Source: Rhopalosiphum padi (taxonomy: Eukaryota; Arthropoda; Insecta; Hemiptera; Aphididae). From it: DNA of 64,000 bases. Location of the stretch: contig NC_083597.1 in the NCBI RefSeq assembly GCF_020882245.1, positions 32,218,652-32,282,651 on the forward strand, written 5' to 3'. The translations under genes and the position numbers were made by a program. The notes beneath the pieces are model-generated. The model saw nothing but the letters and a program-made list of their open reading frames with translations. It was not told the DNA's origin and made no database searches. Below are positions 12,801 to 23,280 of this stretch, one piece after another (the first letter of the stretch is position 1; each line of letters begins with the position of its first letter).

Positions 12801-13452
12801 TACTGCAATATTAATATAAAATTCCATTTTTTTAAGAATATTGACGGCAAATATAAATTTAAATGTATCTTTATATCTTCCTTTAATGTCCAGTTGTTTA
12901 TCTGATTTGAAAATAACACATAGTGATTATAATATATAATATTTTAAAACGATAATTATTTAATTATATCTATATTAACACTCTAATACTAAAAACTATC
13001 CTTTAAAATAAACTCACTATAAAATTACAAAGAAACTTCAATAATATAATGGACCAAAAACTAGATAGATATCTAAAGAAATCACCACTATTACATGTTA
13101 CGTAGACACCATTATAATATAGAAGTATTAAAATTATTAATAGAAATTAATTAAAAATATAATTCAATTGAAAAATGTATAAAAATAAAATTGTATTCTT
13201 ACCGTTGCTTTAGTGACGACATGCAATGACGGTAATCCTATATTTTCAATATCTGGTGTACTCTTCATGATGGTACGTACTCTTGATATAGGTAAATGCA
13301 TGTCTTTAGACCTTGGCGTTTTCGATTTGTCTTTATTTGAATCATTTAGATCAGTACTAGTACTAGAATCTAAAATTAAATAAATATTTAATGCAAAAAA
13401 ATAAAATGTATTACAGATTAAAAAAGTAATACTCACTGTTCAAAGCTGACAT
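9857..13452 (-). CDS. CHRAC1: Chromatin accessibility complex protein 1 (histone-fold subunit)
   Basis: A small histone-fold protein that pairs with CHRAC17/POLE3 and helps the ISWI-ACF1 remodeller slide nucleosomes in the nucleus. Exons 13437-13452 (start ATG 13450-13452), 13203-13369, 11660-11780 and 9857-9990 (stop 9857-9859) join in frame to give 145 aa. The histone fold starts with LPISRVRTIMKSTPDI, continues with LHVVTKATELFIQKLAQDA and HLEYNDLARAVEENE, and ends MYFLREVLPKKITMAEYYK. The run of LPxSRxRxIMKS, ATELF and LPKKI points to CHRAC1 (Drosophila Chrac-16) rather than POLE4 or NC2-alpha. The tail is acidic and Ser-rich, as in CHRAC1. The first coding exon holds only five full codons. 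Intron 3 (9991-11659) contains a hAT element and intron 2 (11781-13202) a second inverted-repeat element. POLE4 is the main alternative; I think it unlikely. Confidence 0.9.
10290..10505. repeat. Possible short interspersed repeat in CHRAC1 intron 3
   Basis: This stretch is much richer in G and C than the intron around it. The ends resemble each other in inverse orientation (cataggcataaatgtac against the complement of gtacatggtgcttatg). No target duplication is clear, so the limits and class are unsure. Confidence 0.3.
10855..11244. mobile_element. Nonautonomous hAT-type element (390 bp) with 8-bp target duplication
   Basis: Terminal inverted repeats TAGTGATGGGTCGAA at the left end and TTCGACCCATCACTA at the right end are exact complements. 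The element is flanked by the identical 8-mer GTTTTTAC at 10847-10854 and 11245-11252. Eight-base duplications are typical of hAT transposons. Inside are many subterminal repeats of the form tcgaaccgaac and a short (TCGAAC)n run near 10993-11010, but no transposase. A 73-codon open frame at 11178-11399 crosses the right edge and is not a gene. It sits within CHRAC1 intron 3. Confidence 0.88.
11954..12671. mobile_element. Inverted-repeat DNA element with repeated subterminal motif, possibly pogo-like
   Basis: The left end (gtactttcttgttatacg followed by agactac) and the right end (gtagtct then catataacaggaaagtac) form imperfect inverted repeats. The motif tGTTATnnnAGACTAC recurs inside both halves (about 11961, 12015, 12570, 12610 and 12650 on one strand or the other), like an array of transposase-binding sites. 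Such arrays are known from pogo/Tigger-type ends, but no target duplication is visible, so class is inference. The middle has no convincing protein. Confidence 0.5.
12079..12118. repeat. Short TTAA-bounded inverted-repeat relic
   Basis: A 40-bp segment starts TTAAGAG and ends CTCTTAA. Its interior (cacccgcacgtatgacgtcc) resembles the outer end of the fold-back elements near 17.4 and 26.0 kb. It is probably an internally deleted relative, lying inside the larger inverted-repeat element. Confidence 0.35.
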
Positions 13453-14011
13453 AATTAATGTTGTAAAACAACTATATTACACAGAACTAGTAAATCGAAA
13501 ATTGTATGAAAGATTTTTTTGAAAACAAGGAATAGCAAGTAGCAACCTTTAAAATTATATGTATAAACGTACGCTGTACAGTAATGATGTAGTCTTATAA
13601 TGATTATGAACTACCTATATATATAGTATATAAGATATAATTATAAGTTTATAACCACATTTTACTTATTTCATCCAAACGCTCATGTTTTGTTTGTTTA
13701 CCTTGATAATAACGGTCGTCCGATAACAGAATAATAATAAACGATAACGTCAAATTATGGTTTTAACCTATGATAAATATCTATACTGAAAAATAATACC
13801 TGGTCTATGGTTCATGTTCATACCTTCGTATAATATATCTTCATCAGCTGCAGTGTAAGTGGCATGATTTAAGATGCTTATTACTACTTAGTACTTAGAG
13901 CCGCCAAGGCCGATTGCACAAAACTATATTGTTCCAATAAATTGAGTGAGATTTAAAAATTATTTTTAGAAATTTTTATGATAAAACGAATTGATAAAAC
14001 TGAGTTAAATA

Positions 14012-14054
14012 CATAGATAATATATATATATTATATATGTATATATTATCTATG
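14012..14054. repeat. AT-rich hairpin
   Basis: The sequence catagataatatata is followed after a short AT spacer by its complement tatatattatctatg. It could form a perfect 15-bp stem. No gene or element edge is tied to it. Confidence 0.5.
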
Positions 14055-14233
14055 GTTAAATAAATATTAAATTTAAACTTGAATCGTTGTTACAAAAGAC
14101 CATACATTATACATACCTACATGTTTATTATATGTTGTTATAAAAAAGTTTCTTGCTGATAAACAATTCGATGCTTATATAGTTATTAGTTATATCATAG
14201 TTAGTAAATAAGGTTAATGTTATTTAATCTATT

Positions 14234-14235
<2 letters not shown>

Positions 14236-14266
<31 letters not shown>
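14236..14266. repeat. (TA)n microsatellite
   Basis: An uninterrupted TA dinucleotide run of about 15 units in intergenic DNA. Confidence 0.9.
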
Positions 14267-14268
<2 letters not shown>

Positions 14269-14731
14269 TTATCTAATAAAATTTCACAGGTAATCGGTAA
14301 AAATACCAGGGAAAAAAATACAAAAAAAAGAACAAGGAAAGATGTTAAATATATTAATTATTGATTAACAGATACGTATCCGTCGGATAAACTTAATACA
14401 TATATTTTTTTTTAATATAAATTAAAAATCGATTATTTACACACATTTACACGACCTGCGTGTACACATAGAAATTGTATAAAAATAATTATCCCTCAAA
14501 AAAAATTTGTAGATATCAAACTATTAATCAATTAATGATAATATCATGACAATATACATTTTGTCATGGATAATATATTATAATTTTACAAGCGTGATAT
14601 AATATATATATATATAAAATATTAGCATGTTGCTGGTGTGACATTTGTTGAATTGGTAAAAAAAAAACTAAATTATAATTATATTATAATCTACATTGTG
14701 GTACTTAATAAAAATGTATTTTACTCTATAG

Positions 14732-15029
14732 CAATGGTTTTCAAACTGGGTGCCGCGGCACACCAGTGTGCCGCGAGTATCCACTAAGTGTGCCGCGGTT
14801 TTTCCATAAATTATCGATTGCACTGAATTATGATATAAGAAAATGCGGGTATGTGTCAACTATTCGTCCAAGAATTAAAAATATTTGTTAGCCCATCAAT
14901 CACATATTTCTTATTAAATGTATATATAATTATAAACAAATTTGTTCATCTAAAAAAAAGGTCAGTGTGCCGTGAAAATTTTTTGAAGTTTACGGTGTGC
15001 CGTGTATAAAAAAAGTTTGAAAACCACTG
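14732..15029. mobile_element. Nonautonomous hAT-type element (298 bp) with 8-bp target duplication
   Basis: The left end CAATGGTTTTCAAACT and the right end AGTTTGAAAACCACTG are near-perfect inverted repeats of the CAGTGGTTTTCAAA type common in hAT families. The identical 8-mer CTCTATAG flanks both sides (14724-14731 and 15030-15037). Inside are repeated gtgccgcgg/gtgtgccg blocks near both ends. No transposase is present; the 63-codon frame over it is a shadow. Confidence 0.9.
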
Positions 15030-15745
15030 CTCTATAGTCTATAATCTATATTATACTAAGTTTATATATAAAAATATACTAGGTAGGTTGGTAGGTACCT
15101 AGATAAATGTTAAGAATGAAAGATACATTTTTTTATATTTTTTCTCATAATTTTAAGAAATATATTTTTTATATTTTAATATTTTTATGTTTAAAAATTA
15201 TGTTAAATATTAGGTATACATTTTTATTGAGGAGATTAGATACTGTTTAAGGAGTTTAATGTAGACAATTTATATTTGTGTGCATACGGACCATGTAAAT
15301 GTGTGCGTAGTGACTATAGTAAGTGCGTTCATTTTTTATTTTTCATATCCAATTAATATGTTGAATATTTATAAAAACTGTTTATTTTTCGTGTTCTTTT
15401 TTACCTTGGTGTTTTACTGAGATTCGCTATACCTAAAGGCTATAATATGTATTCGCTACACATAAAAACGTTCTAAGGAAAAGGCGTGCTAAATTAAAAT
15501 TATTTCATTTATTTTTAATTTTAAATGTAATTTGTTTAAAATTATTTTCAAATTTTCACAAGGAGTGGGAAAGAATCGGATAAAATCCCAAATGTAGGTA
15601 TAAGGTATAAATGTTGATAATTTAAAATAATTTGCTGAATGGGTCTATTTTAGCTAAAAAATATATTGTGGAAATACAAAATTATGAGTTAAGACTACCT
15701 AGCGAGACGTATTGAATGGTGGTAGTCGCGATAACCGACAAGTAC

Positions 15746-16716
15746 CTTTTTTTTTTTTTAAAAACTTTGTTATTTACAATTAGTTTCAACAGTTAAATAA
15801 TAACAAGCAAGATTAAAACATGAGTAATAATATAAGAATTATTTACATAAAGTAGAAAAAAAAAAAGAACAAGAAGAACTTAGATTAAAAAGCCTGTATA
15901 GTTAAAAAAAGATAATATGTTATCAATGATGTTTTTTTGTTGGGAAGAGAGGATATATTTGGTGTTGAAAGGGATATTGGAGGTGTTCAAAAGGGATAAT
16001 AGATGGTTACGTTGGAGTGAAAGGCTGGGGCAGTTGAAGATGAGGTGGGTTATGTCGCAAACCATTGGGTCATAGTGGAGTGTGCAGAGAGGAGAATCAT
16101 TTAAAGAAAGTTTGAAGGCATGAGAAGGAAGTAGGGTGTGGCCAAAGCGTAGACTGGAGAATGATACTATACTTTTCCTGGAGAGATTGAGGTTGTGAAA
16201 CCAAGGTAGCGGTGAGATGGTTGGAGAAATATTTCTGTACCAGGTGGCAAAGTAAGGAGGGAATGATTCCCAGTGTTTAAGCCATAGGTTGGTTGTGCAG
16301 ATCCTAAGATTGGGGATAAAGTCAGACTATGGAATTTTGGAGCTCGGAGGGCACCTGATAGATGCCGAGGCTTTTGCTAACTTGTCAGCGAATTCATTAC
16401 CTGCGATGCCAGTATGCCCTGGTACCCATAAAAATTGAATGTCCATACCCGCCCCCGTTAGAGAATATATAATTTGTCTGATAGTGATTATCAGTGTAAA
16501 AAGATGTGAATTAAAAGCGTTAGAGGAGAAAGCTTGAAGACAGGAAAGTGAGTCAGTGGCGATAAGATATTTGTTAGGCGGTAAGGAAGAAATATTATTA
16601 AGAGCATCAATTATGGCGAAGCATTCAGCGGTAAATGAAGATGTAGTGGGTGGAAGGTTATTAGAAAAGGAGATGTGAAATTCCAGTATATAGAAGGAAT
16701 ACCCTGCTGATAGGGG
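15746..16716 (-). mobile_element. 5'-truncated LINE with RNase H domain and 9-bp target duplication
   Basis: Reading on the minus strand from 16716, the frame opens within an RNase H domain: FTAECFAIIDALN, LIATDSLSCLQAF, LWVPGHTGIAGNEFADKLAK. The Glu, Asp and His/Asp active-site residues of this fold are visible. One in-frame stop (16327-16329) interrupts it. The frame continues to MVCDITHLIFNCPSLSLQR and ends at 15880-15882, a typical Cys-His C terminus of I/Jockey-group LINEs. An A-rich 3' tail (T run at 15747-15759 on the plus strand) ends the copy. The 9-mer GACAAGTAC flanks it at 15737-15745 and 16717-16725. Most of the element (ORF1, endonuclease, reverse transcriptase) is absent. One nonsense codon and an intact duplication suggest a fairly recent insertion. 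Confidence 0.9.
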
Positions 16717-16725
16717 GACAAGTAC

Positions 16726-17385
16726 ATTATAATCGATTATTGTCTATATACTATATTTTATATGATAAGTATTTTTTAAATGTTACCGTTTTCAACATTT
16801 TTGGCGAAATGATTGTAATGATTATTATTTATTAATGACTTTTTTTGTGTCCCATCCTTTAGAAATAGGGCAATTAGTGCAAATGCTTAGATTTTCAACT
16901 TCAATATCATTTTTTGATAGAAAATTAAATTTATTGTTCAATAGTCGGTGTTTAGGTCAAAAAATAAAAAAATAAAGTACTTTTCCTAACATTAAAAAAA
17001 AAAAAAATTGGGGAAAATGGATAAACAATTTACGATTTTTTTTATTTTACAATAGCTAATTCAAAAACGAAAAACCTAAATAAAATTATTAAAATATTTT
17101 AACCTAATAATATTTATATTGGTATTTCTTATAAATGGAATACCATATAGTTTTAATAATTGTTTGAGTCTTATTTTTAAGGATAATATTTCTAAATATT
17201 AAAGACACAATTTATGCTCGATTTTTGAAGTTTAAATTTATACGTAATTACTTGATAAATTAGTAAATTTTAAATGAATAATGTCAATAGAAAATTTATA
17301 TAAATATAAATTACTGACATTTCTCTAAGGTAGTTGTTTTGCTTTTTAAACAGTTTAAATAAACTTAAGTACTTAAAACTTTAGA
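16726..17385. other. AT-rich intergenic DNA
   Basis: Between the LINE and the fold-back element I see no exon, RNA gene or repeat structure, only AT-rich DNA with A and T runs. Confidence 0.5.
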
Positions 17386-17860
17386 GGTCACAACAACCAC
17401 ATGTGTTGTCTCTGTCTTACAAGTACGTAACACACTAACATAGCAAATTTATGCTCAGCAGATCACGTTTAGCTCCGTTAGTTTAAAAATTAGAGTGAAT
17501 CGACTTATTGTGAAACTTGATGGTAAGAAAAGAACATTATCTGTGTAGTGTGTTTGTACTTTGTATTGGTTTTTTACGAATATTAAGTTTTTAAATGAGT
17601 TATAAAATTTTTTAATTTATGCTATGTTATATACGCATAAGTGCATAACTTGCTAAAAAATTGAATTATCGTAAAAAACAAAAATACAAACACAGATAAT
17701 TTTCTTACCAACGAGTTTCATAATAGGCCGATTCACTCATTTCATTCTAATTTTTAAACTGACGGGGCTAAACGTGATCTGCTGAGCGTAAATTTGCTAT
17801 AGTTTACGTACAAATACGGAGACAAGTGAGACAACACATGCGGGTAGCGGGTGCGACGCC
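17386..17860. mobile_element. Long fold-back (inverted-repeat) element upstream of Vps18
   Basis: A left arm (about 17390-17605) and right arm (about 17630-17855) are imperfect complements over about 200 bp: catgtgttgtctctgtcttac against gagacaagtgagacaacacatg, gctcagcagatcacgtttag against ctaaacgtgatctgctgagc, and ggtaagaaaa against ttttcttacc. The spacer is very short. The outer sequence tgtgttgtctc is shared with the element at 26.0 kb. Ends are degraded and no clear target duplication remains. Confidence 0.75.
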
Positions 17861-18205
17861 CTATCTAATGCAATTATTCTCCATTGATAATATTTTCGCA
17901 TACCTAATCTATTATCAATTATTTACGTTGGTGTTATCATATCGCCCGCTAACATTACTCGTTAGTAAGTTGAAAGTTTAAGAATTGAACACCCAACAGC
18001 GTAGAATAAGACTATAAAATAGTTTAACAGTTTACATAAATCTCAAGGTTACAAAATTATTTTATTAATTTTTAATATTTTGAAGTTTATTTATTTTCTT
18101 ATGACAATTTAAAATTAAAATGCAGAAGTGATTTTGTTCGAGAAGTTTGAAACAAATATTATCAACGTTTGACATTCGATGATTTGATTTTTATTTAAAT
18201 ACACA

Positions 18206-21200
18206 ATGATTTCAATACTTGATCAGTTTGAGCAGGGAGTTGAAAGTAGAATTAAAATACCGCCAACATCCAAGCAATTGGTAAAATAATTTCTACACAT
18301 AAAACTTATTATTATTTAACTGTTATAATACAATTTTTATCTCAATTGGATGTTGTAGCTGGAAGGAAGTTTTGATAGAGACACAGATCTCCAAGGAGTA
18401 CCCATTCTATCCAAGAAGAAAGTCAATTTCTCTCCGAGCGATAAGATTACTCAGTTGCTGGTAAGCAATGAATATGTGGTATTAGTCATGGTCAACAATG
18501 TGTTGTTGCGAATAAACTTAAAACAGGACAATATCGAAGGTGAGAATGATTGAGCAATGGTTAAAGTAAATGCTATCAAGCGAAAACATACTCATCTATA
18601 TTATAGAACAGGAGTCTAGACGTTTTATTTGAGAGTTATAAAAGAAAATATTAAAAGCTGATATAGTGCCAAGACATATAACTAATTTTAAATTTTTTAG
18701 AAATGCAATAGTCATAATAAATAAGTGCAAGTTGTTAATGGTTTTAAAAAATACCGCGGTTCCAGTGGAAAGTAATTTTTAAACTTTGTGTTGTATATTT
18801 TCACACTACTTAAAAAAAATGTTCTCTTGTATTAGTAGTGTGTTTAATATTAAATGTGAAACTATAATATTATAACATTACACATTTATTTATTATAAAT
18901 CTTTACTAAAAAATTTAAAAAATAAAATAATAAGAACTATTCATTTTTGGATTATTTCCTGCTTTTAGTAGGCTTAAAATTGTCATTGGACCTTATAATT
19001 TGAAGACTCCCAGTCTTTAGTATCATAATAAATGCGCACACTCGCATAGCTTAACTATATTATTTTGTAATAACACACAAATAACTTGTCTAATTTGTTT
19101 TTAGAAATTGATACATTGAAAACTTCATCTCTTAAAGTTAAGCAATTGTTCTTGGATCCCTTTGGAGAGCATTTATTAATTTCATGTGGTAACATAAATA
19201 GTTCTCAGTTATTTTATGCAACTAAACTGTCCAAACTCAAACCTGTAAGTGAAAAAACTTAAAAATATTTAGAATTACCATGTTTCTTCTCATTTGTTCT
19301 AGATATTGAACTATTGTTAAATTTTTTAGGTAGGAAAATATCAGGGCTCAGAAATAACATCTGTGGCTTGGAACTATGATCATAGAGTGAAATCTACATC
19401 TACCACAACTGGGCCTATACTGCTTGGAAATTCATCTGGTACAATAATTGAAACACAATTAGGAACGGAGTTTGATAGATTTTTCCAAGGCAGCGTAGTT
19501 CAATATTGGAAAGAGGTTTATAGTATTACTGTTAATCCATTATTTAACAGCAGCACAATTAAATTTTCTTGAACTGTATGTTACAGGTATTTGATATAAG
19601 TAAAGGACAACCTATTCCTATAATTGGACTCCAGTATCACAGAGTTGGAAAATCAGATCTATTTTATATATTAGCAATTACACCAACAAAATTGTATCAA
19701 TTTGTTGACTTTATACTTAATAAAGACGAAAGACCGATGTTACAACAAATCTTCAATAATTATTTGACCATACCAGGCTAGTTTAATATTATATATATAT
19801 ATTATTTAAGAAAAATGGATCAATTAAGTACAATTCATTTTTGAAAAATATCTACTGGGTGGGCTACTTTATTACCATTTTTCTTATGGCTATTTAAACA
19901 TATAGTAAAATATAGTAATCCAATCAGTTTAGTTGATTATTAAAGTGGTATTTACATTTAGTATAGTTGAATTTGAGCATAATAAAATTATCTGTATATT
20001 GTAATAATAATTTTTTTTTTTTTGCAGAACGTTTTTATGAAGTCCCAACTGTAATGAAACATAGCAAATTACATTTTTATTTTTTAAACAACGATTTTAC
20101 TGTTCCAAAATATTTTGGATTCCTTACAGAGTTAGGAGTGTTTGTTGCGGAAGTAAGCCACTATTTTTGATAAATCAATGTACTGTAATTTATTTTAATT
20201 TCAAAACATTCATTATAGATTGATATAAATAGAAATGAAAAAACAATTTTTAGCTCGCATGAACTCATTGAGTATAGTCGGTTGTATGGAAGAGATGATG
20301 ATGATTTCACTGTACCATTATCAATGACATTTACACGTTATCATGTATTGTTGTTATTTCCAGAAAGAGTTATAGCTGTTTCTTTAGTAGCCCCAGCTGA
20401 TCGCAACGCATCCCAAGTGATGGATGAAGATTACTGTTCCGATGTAAATACTTAGATATTTTGAATTTTATTTGTTGATACAATTAAATAATATGCTTTT
20501 TAGAACTATGGTAGACTGTTGAATATAACAAAAGATTTGATGACTGGAACAATTTGGTTGTATGCAGAACGAGCTGTTTTTAGATATAAAATTACTAAAG
20601 AAGATCGCCATGTTTGGAAAGTATGATTAAAATCATAAAACTATTATATTTTTTGGAATTTTAAAATATTTACTCCGATATTGTTGATTAGGTCTATCTT
20701 GATAAAGGGATGTTTGAAGAAGCAAAAGAAATATGCATTAACAATCCTTACAGGATAAATCAAGTATTAGTTAAACAAGCAGAGTATTTTTTTAATTCAA
20801 AACAGTAATTAATCAATTATTTATCTATTTTAATACTGAAAATAAATAAAATAAAAATATAGTCATTAATTTATTATATCACTTTTTTTTAGGTATGAAA
20901 ACAGTGCACTGATATATGCTAACCTAAATGTATCATTTGAAGAAATTGTATTGAAATTTTTACATTTAAATGAAAAAAAACCCATAAAACTGTTCCTTAT
21001 GAAAGTATGATATTTAGCTTATATTTATATAAGTATTAAAAGATTATTCTTTTGGGGTTTGTTTGCAGAAACTAGATGGTTTAAATTCACAAGATTATAC
21101 AAAAATCACAATGATTACATTGTGGTTAATTGAGTTGTTTGCTAATGAATTGGCTGTACTTAAAAATTATAAGCAAGTAAAATCAGAAGAATATATTACG

Positions 21201-23280
21201 CTACAAGAATCATTTAAACAATTTTTATCTATACCCATTATTCAAGTACATTTTTACTTATTTATTAATAACTATATACAGTGGATACCACTTAGAAGAC
21301 TCACTTTGGAACCACTTAGTGAGTGTATAAATCCATTTAACACGTTGACTGCCTCATGGCCGCCGGCAACCCAAGTGATGTCTTTTATTGTGAAGCAATT
21401 TGGTAGATTTTGAGTTTTCGAGTCTTATAATTGATTGAACTGATATTTAAATCAATTTATATTATTTAATATAATATTAACCTTATGTGTCTTATAAATG
21501 GCATCTACTGTATTTAATGTTTTTATATTTTTAATTGTTATTTATTATTTTTAGGATTGTATACGTAAAAATTGGGAAAGCATATATGATATATTGGCTA
21601 GTCATGGTGATGTGAATTTTATGATTTGGTTGGCACTTGAAAATCAAGATTATAAGCGAGTTATTCAGCATTATTTAAATGAAGAAAATATTGCTGAGGG
21701 TAAATAAAATGTTTTTAGAATATTATTGATAATTAACATTAATATCATGATTATATACTTGTAGCATTAACATTGTTAGACAACCATCCATTTAGTGAAT
21801 TATTTTATACGTTTTCTTCTGATCTTGTTGAAAAAGCCCCGGCACAAACTGTATCTATTTTGATAAAACAAGGACAGAAGTTAGATCCTTTAAAAGTCAT
21901 CAATGCATTGATAATTCCAAACCCAAGCAAAAGACTCGTGAGCATAGAACCAAATATTGCACTTATTTGCATAGAAGTCAGTACTTATAATCATATTGCA
22001 CGTGTATTATACATAGGCTTTGGAAATAATCAGATACTTGGAGTACAGTATTCATTGCTTGAACTGCCATGTGGAATCTGTACATAACTATTTGATATCT
22101 CTCTATATCAAGTACAATAGAGACAAACTGATGAATTACTTAAAACTACAAGGTCGAGAGATAACAGCTGTAAGTTACAATCCAGAATTTGCTCTGCGAT
22201 TGTGTCGTGAACATCAGTTAGGAGAAGCGTGCGTACAATTGTCTATTGTCTTGGGCCTATGGGAAGCTGCAGTGGATCTAGCATTGACAGTCAGTGTTGA
22301 TTTGGCCAAAACCACAGCTTCGTTGCCCAATAATAATATAGAATTATCAAAAAAACTTTGGCTAAAGATCGGTAAGTTACATTATAACCTACTTATTGAT
22401 TTGACATAATAATAATATGATGATCGATTTTTTCCTCAGCACAATATGTAGTAAAACAAAATAATGACATAGAACAAGCCATGCGATTTTTGGAAGAGTG
22501 CAAGTTTTTAAAAATTGAAGACATATTACCATTTTTCCCAGATTTTGTAACAATTGATCATTTTAAAGATGCTGTGTGTTCATCTCTTGAAGTAAGATAA
22601 TGTGATAATTATTGTAGCTTGTATTAGGTTATTTATGAAAATTATTGCATTCGCATACATTTTGTTAGGTGTACAATAAGGATATACAAAATCTCAAGGA
22701 AGAAATGGAAGATGCTACCAAATCGGCCGAAGTAATTAGATCTGAAATTTTGTCATTCAGAAATGGATACATGTTAATCCAACCATCGAATGAATGTAGC
22801 AGTTGTCATGAACAATTAATGACCAAAGCTTTTTATACGTTCCCTTGTTCACACTGTTTTCACGCAGAGTGTCTGATCAAGGAAATGCAACCATATGTCA
22901 ATTCCAGTACAATAAACACTATTAAGGATCTACAAGTATGTAGCTATTGGTTGCTTTTTTATTTTTAATAAAGTATAACATTATTTATTTTTAGAATCAG
23001 CTCAGCACCTTGTATCAAAACAACAAAGACATATCACAGTCATTGGAAGCAATCAATCGTCGCGATAAAGTCAAAGATTCCCTAGATAAATTATTGGCAG
23101 CTGAATGTTTTTTCTGTGGCGATATTATGATCAGGTACATAATATACATTTCTACAATAATAGGCAGTATTAAATTATTATTAAATAAACATAAAATAAT
23201 ATTATTATCATTTTAGTCTTATCGATAAGCCTTTCATAGAAGATGCTGACTTTGAAAAGATAAAACAAGATTGGGAATAA
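18206..23280 (+). CDS. Vps18: Vacuolar protein sorting-associated protein 18 (HOPS/CORVET core subunit)
   Basis: A shared core subunit of the CORVET and HOPS tethering complexes on endosomes and lysosomes (Drosophila deep orange). Eighteen exons: 18206-18280, 18359-18539, 19105-19244, 19330-19515, 19587-19776, 20028-20152, 20219-20443, 20504-20620, 20692-20804, 20893-21004, 21069-21245, 21555-21699, 21765-21937, 22017-22371, 22440-22591, 22669-22935, 22995-23134 and 23217-23280. All phases agree and give 978 aa, close to human VPS18 (973). The N-terminal half is the beta-propeller region. The middle is alpha-solenoid, with DILASHGDVNFMIWLA, YSIHCL..HNYLISLY and AVDLALTVSVDLAK typical of the family. 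The C terminus has a RING-like set: CSSCHEQL, FPCSHCFHAECL, then CFFCGD. The donor after exon 5 is GC rather than GT (cag|gctagt), because the only frame-keeping junction uses it. Intron 11 carries a transposon end. Confidence 0.95.
21337..21371 (+). mobile_element. Probable end of a piggyBac-like element in Vps18 intron 11
   Basis: The sequence TTAACACGTTGACTGCC, followed by a GC-rich block (ggccgccggcaaccc), resembles the TTAA plus terminal repeat of piggyBac-type elements. The opposite end is not visible nearby, so this is a fragment. The reading frame of exon 11 stays open through it to 21413. Confidence 0.4.
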
